From assembly GCF_905171775.1 (NCBI RefSeq), contig NC_053490.1, positions 521,484,522 to 521,548,521 of the forward strand: a stretch of 64,000 nucleotides of DNA. The letters are read 5' to 3'. The notes under the pieces were generated by a model. That model was not told where the DNA came from. It ran no database searches and worked only from the letters and a program-made list of their open reading frames with translations. The translations under genes were made by a program, and so were the position numbers. The stretch's first letter is position 1; the number at the start of each line of letters is the position of its first letter. Below, in pieces: positions 35,945 through 46,409 of the stretch. The stretch is from Rana temporaria. Its lineage: Eukaryota; Chordata; Amphibia; Anura; Ranidae.

Positions 35945-37540
35945 TAACCGTCCCCTTTAAGAGCCGCCAAAGGGCGCACCCGCTGCACAACGGGGGACCC
36001 GATGTGTGTGGCTGATAGGCGTGATCGCGTGCACGAGAGCCAGCCACACAAATCCCTGTTCTGTCAGGGGAGAGGGGACCTATAGTTGTTTCTAAGTAGG
36101 AACAACGATAGGTCTCCTCCCCTAGTTAGTCACATCCTCATACAGTTAGAACACACTGAGGGAACACATTTAACCCATTGATCGCCCCCTAGTATTTACC
36201 CCTTCCCTACCAGTGACATTTGCACAGTAATCAGTCCATATTTATAGCACTGATGATTGTATAAATGTCAATGGTGCGAAAAATGTGTCAAAAGTGTCCG
36301 ATCTGTCAGTTGCAATGTTACAGTACCGCTAAAAATCACAGATCACTGCCATTACTAGTAAAAAATAAATAAATAAAAATGCCATAAATCTTTACCATCG
36401 TTTGTCGACGCAATAACTTTAGCGCAAACCAATCAATATACGCTTCTTGCGATTTTTTTTTTTTTTTACCAAAAATTTGTAGAAGAATATATATGCCAAT
36501 GCCTAAACTGATGAAGAAATTCGTTTTTTTTAACCACTTAAGACCCGGACCTTTAGGCAGGTAAAGGCCAGTTTTTGCGATTCGGCACTGCGTCGCTTTA
36601 ACTGACAATTGCGCGGTCGTACGACGTGGTTCCCAAACAAAATTGGCGTCCTTTTTGTCCCCACAAATAGAGCTTTCTTTTGGTGGTATTTGATCACCTC
36701 TGCGGTTTTTAACAAAAATAGAGCGACAATTTTGAAAACAAATGCAATATTTTTTACTTTTTGCTATAATAAATATTATATTATTTTGCTATAATAAATA
36801 TTTTTTTTCATGACTGCGACATTATGGCGGACACATCGGACAATTATGACACATTTTTGGGACCATTCTCATTTTCACAGCAAAAAATGCATTAAAAATG
36901 CATTGTTTACTGTGAAAATGACAATTGCAGTTTGGGACTTAACCACAAGGGGGCGCTGAAGGGGTTAAGTGTGACCTCATCTGTGTTTCTAACTGTAGGG
37001 GGCGGGGCTGGACATGTGACGTCATTGATTGTGGTTCCTTATATTAGGGAACACACGATCAATGACAACGACACAGTGAAGAACGGGGAAGCTGTGTTTA
37101 CACACAGCTCTCCCCATTCTTCAGCTCCGGGGACCGATCGCGGGACTCCAGCGGCGATCATGGTCATGGCTGGGCACTTAAAGAGGATGTACAGGTACGT
37201 GCTTGTGCCCAGCCGTGCCATTCTGCCGATGTATCTCTGCAGGAGGTGGTCCTGAAGTGGTTAAAAAATTGGGGGCATAGTTATAGCAAAAAGTTAAAAA
37301 TATTATTATTTTTTCAAAATTGACAATTGTTTTGGATTAGAGCGCAAAAAATTAAAACCGCAGAGGTAATCATTTACCACCAAAGGAAAGCTCTATTTGT
37401 GGGAAAAAAAGGACGCACATTTTGTCTGGGTACAACATCGCACGATTGCGCAATTACCAGTTAAAGTGATGCAGTGCTAAATTGTAAAAAGTGCTCTGGT
37501 CAGGAAGGGGGTAAAATCTTCCGGGGGTGAAGTGGATAAA
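35945..37540 (-). mobile_element. TTAA-flanked family, copy 4, reverse and split by its own kind
   Basis: Sequence at 35945-36529 and 37265-37540 reads as one family copy on the - strand (AGCGCAAACCAATC, AAAGGACGCACATTTTG, CGCAATTACCAGTTAAAG). A forward copy is inserted at a TTAA in its interior. Confidence 0.65.
36534..37260 (+). mobile_element. TTAA-flanked family, copy 5, inside copy 4
   Basis: TTAA at 36530-36533 and 37261-37264, ends CCACTTAAGACC and CTGAAGTGG. Shorter (727 bp) than the 950-bp copies through an internal deletion. Confidence 0.75.
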
Positions 37541-38128
37541 AAAACAGCAATAAATAAAATAGAAAATAGTACTTTTCTTTGATACAGAAAAAAAAAAAAA
37601 AAAACACTAAAAAGCAACAACAAAAAAAAAAGTCTACCCCCTTGTAAAAATGATTATTGCTATTGGAGTATTGTCATGGTAATCCGCAACCTGTAATTTT
37701 CCAGAGCAATGGTGAGGAAAATCTCTCGGGGAATAAAACACGGTTCGCCTTGAGAATGGAGTTGAAAGCAATCTGTCTGCTAATGGGGGTTTCGGGGTTC
37801 CATATGGACAGAGAACACTAGTTGCAAGCCAAATGAATGTTCTCAAGAACCTGGAAGATTGCGGGTTTGCCGTCATCTGCTGCATGAACCTCACAGCGGA
37901 GAATAGCAAAATATCTATTGGAGTGAAAATTGTTTATTGAGTCAAGTAAAATAAAAATGTATTATATTACGTTTTTGGAGAGGTCTGCTTGGCAATGATT
38001 GGTTTCTACAAGAAGGAAAAGAGGGGAAGTCCACTGGTTTCCATTGAAAGCAGACGTTCCCCCCTCCCCACCCACCTGTTGTCACCCCCCCCCCCCTTAA
38101 CTATTGGGAACTTTTTTGGTTTTATTTT
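37541..38128. other. Intron sequence, nothing recognised
   Basis: Includes A-runs near 37590-37630 and a C-run near 38086. No coding or RNA feature supported. Confidence 0.35.
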
Positions 38129-38132
38129 TTAA

Positions 38133-39072
38133 CCACTTAAGCCCCGGACCAATATGCAGCGAAATGCCCAGAGGTGTTTTTACAATTTGGCACTGCGCTG
38201 CTTTAACTGGTAATTGCGCGGTCATGAAATGTTGTACCGAAACAAAATTGGCGTCCTTTTCTTCCCACAAATAGAGCTTTCTTTTGGTGGTATTTGATCA
38301 CCTCTGCGGTTTTTATTTTTTGCGCTATAAACAAAAATATAGCGACAATTTTGAAAAAAATGCAATATTTTTTACTTTTTTCTATAATAAATATCCCCCA
38401 AAAATATATAAAAAAAAAATTGTATTCCTCAGTTTAGGCCGATACGTATTCTTCTACCTATTTTTGGTAAAAAAAAAAATCGCAATAAGCGTTTATCGGT
38501 TGGTTTGCGCAAAATTTATAGCGTTTACAAAATAGGGGATCGTTTTATTGCATTTTTATTATTATTTTATTTTTGTTTACTACTAATGGCGGCGATCAGC
38601 GATTTTTTTCGTGACTGCGACATTATGGCGGACACTTCGGACAATTTTGACACATTTTTGGGACCATTGTCATTTTCACAGCAAAGAATGCATTTAAATT
38701 GCATTGTTTATTGTGAAAATGACAGTTGCAGTTTGGGAGTTAACCACAGGGGGTGCTGTAGGAGTTAGGGTTCACTTTGTGTGTGTTTACAACTGTAGGG
38801 GGGTGTGGCTGTAGGTCTGACGTCATCGATCGAGTCTCCCTATAAAAGGGATCACTCGATCGATACGCCGCCACAGTGAAGCACGGGGAAGCCGTGTTTA
38901 CATACGGCTCTCCCCATTCTTCAGCTCCGGGGAGCGATCGCGAGGGGGTGGCTAGAAACGAATAGCCGCGCCCTCCTCCCCGACGATTTCCGACCGCCGC
39001 ATGTACCGGGGGGGGGGGTCCCGATCGGACCCCCGACCCACGTCTAGGCAGCGACGTGCGGGCGTTAAGTGG
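38133..39072 (+). mobile_element. TTAA-flanked family, copy 6
   Basis: TTAA at 38129-38132 and 39073-39076, CCACTTAAGCCCC at the left and TTAAGTGG at the right. Very similar to copy 2, so probably a recent member. Confidence 0.8.
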
Positions 39073-39639
39073 TTAAAAACCCTTTAAAAACCCTCCTCAT
39101 ATTTTCTGGATTCTCACCTAAGTATTGCTCCGAAGCCCCCTGATGTACCCTGGTCACACATGCCAGGCGGTCTCGGGGCACAAACAAATCTCTGTGCTGG
39201 TGCTCCTGCATGCAATCGCGCGTGGTCTGTGGCGATCGGGTTCCCCCGCTGTGCAGCAGGCGCCACTCGCGTGCCCTCTGGTGGCTCTCCTGGGCAAAGC
39301 TGTATATGTAGGGGATTTCGTCCAGGAGAGCCATTCTGCCACCGTATATCTGCGTGAGCCAGTTGGGAACCGGTTTAAAGAGGAAGTAAACCCTGATGGG
39401 ATTACCGCCCCCCTCTCTTCTGCCGTCCCTCTATCACCATAGATGGATTCATGCATTGCATGAATCCATCTATGGTCGCCACTGCCACCCCCTATTCAGG
39501 TGCCCGGCCCCTTTTCGGGCGCTGGGCACCTGAATTACAGCGGCGGGGTATTTTTTGGAAGCACCTGATTAGAGCCATAGGCTCTAATAGGCGCTCAAAA
39601 AGGTGAACAGCGGTCGCCATGCTGGGGGATGCACACTGG

Positions 39640-40628
39640 CAGCAATTGATGGGCACAGTAGCGGCAATTGATGGGCACAGTAGCGACAATTTATAGGTAC
39701 AGTGGCTGCGTTTGATAGGTACAGTGGCTGCGTTTGATGGGTAGTGGCATCAATTGATGAGCACAGTGGCTGTGGTTGATGGGCACAGTGGCTGCATTTT
39801 TGATGGGCACAGTGGCTGCATTTTTGATGGGCACAGTGGCTGCATTTTTGATGGGCACAGTGGCTGCGTTTGATGGGCACAGTGGCTGCGTTTGATGGGC
39901 ACAGTGGCTGCGTTTAACCACTTCCTTACTGGGCACGTATACCGCTTCCTGACCAGGTGAAATTTCAGCTTCTGGCACTGCGTCGCTTTAACTGACAATT
40001 GCGCGGTCGTGCGACGTGGCTTCCAAACAAAATTGGCGTCCTTTTTTCCCCACAAATAGAGCTTTCTTTTGGTGGTATTTGATCATCTCTGCGGTTTTAA
40101 TTTTTTGTGCTATAAACAAAAAAAAGCGCCAATTTTGAAAAAAAGTCAATATTTTTTACTTGTTACTATAATAAATAGCCCATTTTTTTTTTTTTTTTTT
40201 TAACATTTTTTTTCTCAGTTTAGGCCGATACGTATTCTTCTACATATTTTTGGTAAAAAAAAATCGCAATAAGCGACTGGTTTGCGCAAAAGTTATAGCG
40301 CTTACAAAATAGGGGACAGAATTATTATTCATTTTTATAAGGAATGCGGCGGGCACGCGCGCGCCCTCCAGTGGCCTGGAAGAGCGGAGGACGCATACAT
40401 GCGTCCTGTCAGAGATTTAGAACCACCCCGCGGCCGCACATATTCGTACGGCCGTCAGGAAGTGGTTAATGGGCACAGTGGCTACGATTGATGGGCACAG
40501 TGGCTGCGTTTGATGGGCACAGTGGCTGCGTTTGATGGGCACAGTGGCTGCGTTTGATGGGCACAGTGGCTACAATTGAGTTTGTTTACGCCCCCTCCCC
40601 CAAAAAATTTGAGCACCAGCCGCCACTA
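39640..40628. repeat. 22-bp minisatellite in reverse, split by a transposon
   Basis: Unit GATGGGCACAGTGGCTGCGT plus TT, at 39640-39913 and 40470-40580, ending in AGCACCAGCCGCCACT. This is the same dispersed repeat as at 23.9 kb, on the other strand. Confidence 0.9.
39918..40465 (+). mobile_element. TTAA-flanked family, copy 7, inserted in a minisatellite
   Basis: TTAA at 39914-39917 and 40466-40469. Both sides are the 22-bp repeat GATGGGCACAGTGGCTGCGT, so the element landed in the tandem array. 548 bp. Confidence 0.8.
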
Positions 40629-41045
40629 GAAAGGACATCTGTCTATTCCCCTTATACCTGGTCGGTCTGCGTATCTATGCTCTCAGATGCTTTGGCCGTA
40701 TATATATATTTATAAGAAGAGAACAGACCGAGTCCCGAGCATTGCTCTCCAATGTCTGGCTGACACCAGACACACATCCAAGACATTTATTGCAATGTAC
40801 AACTATCTGGGGAAGGAGAGGAACTCGGAATAATAAAACCACTAAAGTGACAAGTGAGGAAAAGATTATCGCAGCATTTACCTCCTCTGTAGCCCTCTTG
40901 GTGAGACAGGCCGAGGAATATTATGTGCGGCAGACGCTGCTTTAAAAAAATAAAAATAAAAGGCTCAGAACCTCCAAGCAGCAAAAGAGACCCGATCACC
41001 TCCGATCGCAATAGCGTATATTGATTGGTTTGCGCAAAAGTAATA

Positions 41046-41790
41046 GGGGTAGATCCACGTACAACGGCGCATTATTACGCCGGGCGTAGCCTATCTAAGA
41101 TACACTACGCCGCCGTAACTTACCTTTTTTTTCCCAGAATCCTCAAAGAATTTGCGCCGTAAGTTACGGCGGCATCGTGTATCTTTGGCGGCGTAATGGC
41201 GCGGCATTCAAATCTCTGTGATGGGGGCGTGTTTTATGTAAATACGTTGTGACCCGACGTAAACAAAATTTTTTTTTTTAACTGCGCATGTGCCGTCCGT
41301 GGGGGTATCCCAGTGCGCATGCTCGAAATTAACCCGGAACAAGCCAATGCCAAGGACGGTGACGTCATTCTATGCAAATCCCTATTGGCGAACGACTTAC
41401 GCAAACAACGTAAAAAAATCAAATTTCTACGCGGGATCGACGGCCATACTTAACATTGAGTACGCCACCATATAGCAGCTTTAACTATACGCCGGAAAAA
41501 GCCGAACGCAAACGACGTAAAAAATTGCACCGGCCGGACGTACGTTTGTGGATCGCCGTCACTAGCTAATTTGCATACTCGACGCGGAATTCGACGGGAA
41601 CTCCACCTAGCGGCCGCCGAAAAATTGCATCTTAGATCCGAAGACGTACTAAGACGTACGCCTGTCGGATTGACCGAAATGCTGTCGTATCTTGTTTTGT
41701 CGATAGAAAACAAAGATACAACGCTGGAAATTTTAAATTACGCCGGCGTATCAATAGATACGCCGGCGTAATTCTTTTGTGGATCTTCCC
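41046..41790. mobile_element. GGCCAGATTCAC family, copy 6, inserted in a TTAA-family element
   Basis: Starts GGGGTAGATCCACG, ends GTGGATCTTCCC. The flanks GCGCAAAAGTAATA and TATAGCGTCTAC join into the interior of the TTAA family, showing another nested insertion. Confidence 0.75.
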
Positions 41791-42015
41791 TATAGCGTCT
41801 ACATAATAGGGAATAGATTTATGGCATTTTTATTATTATTATTTATTTTTACTAGCAATAGCGGTGATCTGCGATTTTTAGCGGGACTGCTACATTGCAG
41901 CGGACAGATCGGACACTTTTAACACTTATTTGGGACCATTGACATTTATACAGCGATCAGTGCTATAAAAATGCACCGATTACTGTATAAATGTCACTGG
42001 CAGGGGAGGTGTTAA

Positions 42016-42452
42016 AGTGGTTGTAAACCCTTACAACACACTTTATGTTACAGGTAAGCCTATAATAAGGCTTACCTGTAGCTACCCTGGATATTTCCTA
42101 AATCTACGGCTTATATCCCCTGTATTTGCATGTGCCGATCTAATCGGCACATGCGCACTGAAGCAATGGCACGTACGTGCCGTTGCTTTTAGTGACTGTG
42201 CCGTTACCAGTGGGTCCCGTGTGCATGCGTCGGAGTGACGTCATCGCGGCTCCAGCCAATTACAGCGCCGGAAGTAACTCCGGGATGACATGCCGCCAGC
42301 CGGTGCTGTGCTGGGCACCGCAGCGGGGGCATCGATTCCGGGTGAGTATTACATAATGAGCTAGTATGCTATGCATACTAGCTCATTATGCCTTTGTCTT
42401 GCAGGTGTTAGATTTTTTTATTTATTTTTTGAAAATTGGGTTTACAACCACT
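42016..42452. mobile_element. TTAA MITE with AGTGGTTGTAAACCC ends
   Basis: TTAA at 42012-42015 and 42453-42456; ends AGTGGTTGTAAACCC and GGGTTTACAACCACT are perfect inverse repeats. Contains a hairpin around GCATACTAGCTCATTATG. Inserted in TTAA-family copy 8. Confidence 0.8.
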
Positions 42453-42649
42453 TTAACACTAGAGGCGATGAAGGGGTTAAATGTTCCCTAGGGAGGTGTT
42501 TCTAACTGTGGGTGGAGGAGAATGACTGGAGGAGGAGAGAGATCGCTGTTCCTGATCACTAGGAACAGCAGACCTCTCTCTCCTCCCCTGTCAGAACGGG
42601 GATCTGTTTGTTTACATACACAGATCCCCAGGTGAAAATAAAGGATAAA

Positions 42650-43319
42650 GGGCCAGATTCTCAGATACGCCGTCGTATCTCTCAGAGTATCTATGCGACT
42701 GATTCATAGAATCAGTTACGCATAGATAGCCCTAAGATCCGACAGGTGTAATTGTTTTACACTGTCGGATCTTAGGATGCAGTACCTCGGCCGCCGCTGG
42801 GGGGAGTTTGCGTCGTATTCCAGCGTCGGGAATGCAAATGAGGATTTACGGCGATCCACAAAGTTTTTTCCCGTCGTCGCTAGTAATTTTTTCCCGTTGC
42901 AAATTTACACCTGCTTTAACATGGCTTAACTTTAGTCGAGCCATGTTAAAGTATGGCCGTCGTTCCCGGGTCGAATTTCAATTTTTTTTTGTTTTGGCGT
43001 AAGACGTCCGGGAATACGAATGGACCCTACGCGCGTCGCCGTTCGAAAAAAATGACGTCACTGCGCGCAAAGCACGGCGGGAATTTCAAGACGGAGCATG
43101 CGCAGTACGTCCGGCGCGGGAGCGCGCCTAATTTAAATGGTACACGCCCCATTTGAATTGGGCGGGCTTGCGCCGGACGACATTTTACGTTACACCGCCG
43201 CAAGTTTCCAGGTAAGTGCTTTGAGGATCGGGCACTTACACTGAAAACTTACACTGAAAGCGGCGGTGTAACGTAAACGGGTTACGTTACACGGCCGCAA
43301 TTTTTTGTGAATCTGGCCC
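42650..43319. mobile_element. GGCCAGATTCAC family, copy 7
   Basis: Starts GGGCCAGATTCTCAGATACG, ends GTGAATCTGGCCC, flanked by AAA on both sides. It ends 187 bp before CD247 exon 7. Confidence 0.75.
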
Positions 43320-43500
43320 AAAAATCTTAAAAAAATAAATAAAACAAATGCAGCCATCCCATCTAAGAATTGGTAAACTGCAATACATCAAATAGTTTTT
43401 AGGTTTAATAGTGTTATGATGACAGATACACTTTTATCACAATGATCTTGGATCTGGGGGTCATGGGGGGGCAATGTGATAATTATTGTCTCTTGTTTTG

Positions 43501-43509
43501 TTTTAGCAG
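43501..43509 (+). promoter_or_regulatory. CD247: Tandem NAGNAG splice acceptor of exon 7
   Basis: The intron ends TTTTAGCAG: two acceptor AGs lie three bases apart and both keep the reading frame. Use of the first gives Gln-Gln-Pro, use of the second Gln-Pro. TAG and CAG are both efficient acceptors, so a mixture of two proteins differing by one Gln is plausible. Confidence 0.6.
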
Positions 43510-43551
43510 CAACCGAGGAAAAAGGGGAAAGGAAACGAGATGCTCTACCAG
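43507..43551 (+). CDS. CD247: CD247 exon 7, basic stretch and first half of ITAM3
   Basis: Seen: acceptor TTTTAG ends at 43506 and donor GTAACA starts at 43552. The 45-nt, phase-0 exon encodes QQPRKKGKGNEMLYQ. It matches the human exon reading GERRRGKGHDGLYQ: basic residues, the GKG triplet and the LYQ end with the first tyrosine of ITAM3. The acceptor is TAGCAG, a tandem NAGNAG, so splicing could also start at 43510 and give one Gln instead of two. The basic cluster matches one of the lysine/arginine-rich stretches that let the zeta tail bind acidic membrane lipids in mammals. The intron upstream (26.6 kb) is the largest in the window and carries most of the minisatellites. Confidence 0.93.
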
Positions 43552-44134
43552 GTAACAGACTACATTTATACATGAAAAGCCTCCTTCCTTTACTAACAGG
43601 GCGATCGGTCAGAGCTGTATATACTGCATGGCGCATCAGCTCCATACAGTATTCAGCACTGTGTTCAAGCAGCAGGGTGGGGACTTTCAATACAAGGCTT
43701 CCTCTGATTGGCTTAGGTAAGAGATCACAACTTAATCTGCCTGTCCACCTCAGCCAATTAGAGGAAGCCTTGCATTCATTCTGAAAAACACAAATGTCTG
43801 AGGAAGTCCCTGTCCCACTGTGGGAACGCAGTGCTGTATACTGCAGTCAAATGTATCAGTTCACACTACAACGTGTTGCAGGAAAGATGCATTCTGTGTG
43901 TGGTTCCTGCACATGCTGCCCTTGTGAGATGCACGCAGGTTCCATTAATTGTTAAGGGCACTCCAAACACGGCACAAATGCGAACGCACTACTTTTTGAA
44001 TGTTCCTGTACGTTTGTCAGCCCTTTGAAATGAATGGGCTATTGTAACCGTAAAGCACAGGACCACACAGGCATTGTAGTTTGAACCCGCCCTTAGAGCA
44101 GAACTAAAGTTTGTGACAGCAGAAATTTAAAAAG
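43552..44134. other. Intron sequence after exon 7
   Basis: Starts with the exon 7 donor. A short inverse pair (AAGGCTTCCTCTGATTGGCT / AGCCAATTAGAGGAAGCCTT, 43696-43773) suggests a small palindromic repeat. No gene. Confidence 0.4.
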
Positions 44135-44189
44135 AAAAGTGGAGGGAGAGATGGGGAGGAGAGAGAGATGGGGAGGAGAGAGAGAGGGG

Positions 44190-44248
<59 letters not shown>

Positions 44249-44319
44249 GAGGAGAGAGAGGGGGAGGAGAGAGAGAGAGAGAGGGGGAGGAGAGAGAGAG
44301 AGAGAGAGAGAGAGAGGGG

Positions 44320-44358
<39 letters not shown>

Positions 44359-44905
44359 GAGGAGAGAGAGAGAGAGAGGGGGAGGAGAGAGAGAGAGAGA
44401 GGGAGGAGAGAGAGAGAGAGAGAGAGAGGGGGAGGAGAGAGAGAGAGAGAGCGAGGGGGAGGAGAGAGAGCGAGGGGGAGGAGAGAGAGAGAGGGGGAGA
44501 GAGAGAGAGAGGGGGGAGAGAGAGAGAGAGAGGGGGAGAGAGAGAGAGAGAGAGGGGGGGAGAGAGAGGGGGGAGGGGGAAGAGAGAGAGAGGGGGGAGG
44601 GGAGAGAGAGGGGAGAGGGGAAGAGATAGAGAGGGAGGGGGAGAGAGAGAGGAAGAGGGAGGGAAAGGGGGGAGAGAGAGGAAGAGGGAGGGAAAGGGGG
44701 ATAGGAGAGGGGAGAGGGAGAGAGCGAGCGAGAAAGGGGAGAGAGAGAGCGAGAGAGGCGGAGAGAGAGAGCGAGAGAGGGGGAGAGAGAGAGGTGAGAG
44801 AGGGGGAGAAAGAGAGGCGAGAGAGAGAAGAGAAAGAGGGAAAAGAGAGAGAGCGAGAGAGAAAAGAGAAAGGGGGAAAAGAGAGAGAGGGAGCAAGTGG
44901 GAGGG

Positions 44906-44941
<36 letters not shown>

Positions 44942-45060
44942 ATGGAAAGGGGAAAGAGAGGGGGAGAGAGAAAGAGAGAGGGGGAGGGGAGAGAGGGGGG
45001 AGGGGAGAGAGGGGGGAGGGGAGAGAGAGGGAAACAAAGGGAAACAAAGGAAAATAAAGA
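44135..45060. repeat. (GA)n / GGGGAG polypurine tract, about 0.9 kb
   Basis: Almost pure purine on the + strand with only occasional C or T, built of GA runs and GGGGAG blocks. It lies 600 bp after CD247 exon 7. Such mirror-repeat tracts can form triplex DNA. Frames of over 300 codons here have no protein character. Confidence 0.95.
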
Positions 45061-46237
45061 CAAATCTGAGCAAAAGGGGGAGAGAGAAAATGACACGGCA
45101 CTAAAACTCATATGCCGCGTACACACGACCGTTTTTCATGACGAGAAAATGCCATTTTTAAATTGGTCATTAAAAACGATCGTGTGTAGACTCCAGAGCA
45201 TTTTTCTCGATGTGAAAAATGGCCATTAAAAATGTAGAACCTGCTCTATTTTTTCTCGTTGTTTTTCACGGCGTGAAAAACGGTCGTGTGTACGCTTTAA
45301 CGACGGGGAAAAAAATGCCCATGCTCAGAAGCAGGTTATGAGAAGGGTAATTTGCATAATCAGCACAAAGGGTGTCGCCAATTGAATAGAACTTCCCCTT
45401 TATAGTGCCGTCGTACGTGTTGTACGTCACCGCGCTTTGCTCAAGCATTTTTTTTTCACGATTGTGTGTATGCAAGGCAGGCTTTGACAAGAATCACGTT
45501 GAGAAAAACTTGATGAATGTGTATCAAAAGTAAGTGGAAATATGAAGTTGCTGCTCAAATCTATAAAGTGAACATACACAATAAGCAAATAAAAGAAAAA
45601 AAGCGATGAGCGCAACCTCTAAAGAAGTGCCTGTGCTAAAAGGATGAACTAACACAATAAATAACAAAACACTTAAAAAGTGACCAAGTGCATAAGTGTA
45701 AACCTGTAAGAGAGTAAAATACCCTAAATAAATCAAAAAGGATAATGTGAAATCCAATAACTGTACCAAAAAATGATGACAACGATAGGTGAGCATATAC
45801 TGAAACAAATCAGTGGATAAATTCAATAAGGCGAATAACACAATATAAAAAGTCCTTGATTCAATGAACTTTTCGTGAATGAACAATCCTAAATGTTCCA
45901 AAACGTGGTCTTCCTTATATATGGGCTCACAGAGCGCTTACCTCACCGACCAGAAAAGAAGAGCCTTATAGCTGTATTATCTAGCATATAGTGCCACGTA
46001 CGATCGTTTTCCACCGTTTCCTCGAGGACAGCAACTAGGGAGATGCTAGCAACAGTTTCCGGTGACTCAAGGTATGCTCATGCGGATAAAGAAAAGAAAA
46101 AGGGCCTCTCATTGTGAAGATGTAAAAAAATAAGGAATTTATTGAAAAGCACAAATGCGCGCTTACATGCAGGGTGAACGAACGGGAAAAATACAGACGT
46201 GTAGACGAGGATGACGTCCCTTCCGGTCACACGCAAT

Positions 46238-46282
46238 ATTCCTGACACGTTGCGTCACTCCACGTGACTTCATCAGAGGAAT
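46238..46282 (-). ncRNA. Hammerhead-like motif with GCAA instead of GAAA (left arm copy)
   Basis: On the - strand: stem I ATTCCT / AGGAAT perfect 6 bp, core CTGATGA (46276-46270), stem II GTCAC / GTGGA / GTGAC, then GCAA, CGTG and TC. The second core strand has C where hammerheads need A, so activity is doubtful. The same fold and the same change occur in the opposite arm at 50047-50091. Confidence 0.45.
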
Positions 46283-46409
46283 CTGATTGGATGTGAGAGC
46301 TTTTCTTATATATGCTCAAAACGGAAGTGTCTCGTGGCCATTTTGACAGAGCACATGTCTCTAGTCATGGTGGCGGCCATTTTGTTGGTAGGATATTAAT
46401 GGATAATGA

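Larger units (their letters stand above)
40999..42620 (+). mobile_element. TTAA-flanked family, copy 8, cut by two insertions
   Basis: Fragments at 40999-41045, 41791-42011 and 42457-42620 together follow the order of the family interior. They are separated by a GGCCAGATTCAC element and by a TTAA MITE. Confidence 0.6.

Noticed and set aside
44093..45126. Frames of 320-340 codons on both strands
   Set aside because: They translate a (GA)n tract into Arg-Glu or Ser-Leu-Pro runs, with no start context or domain.
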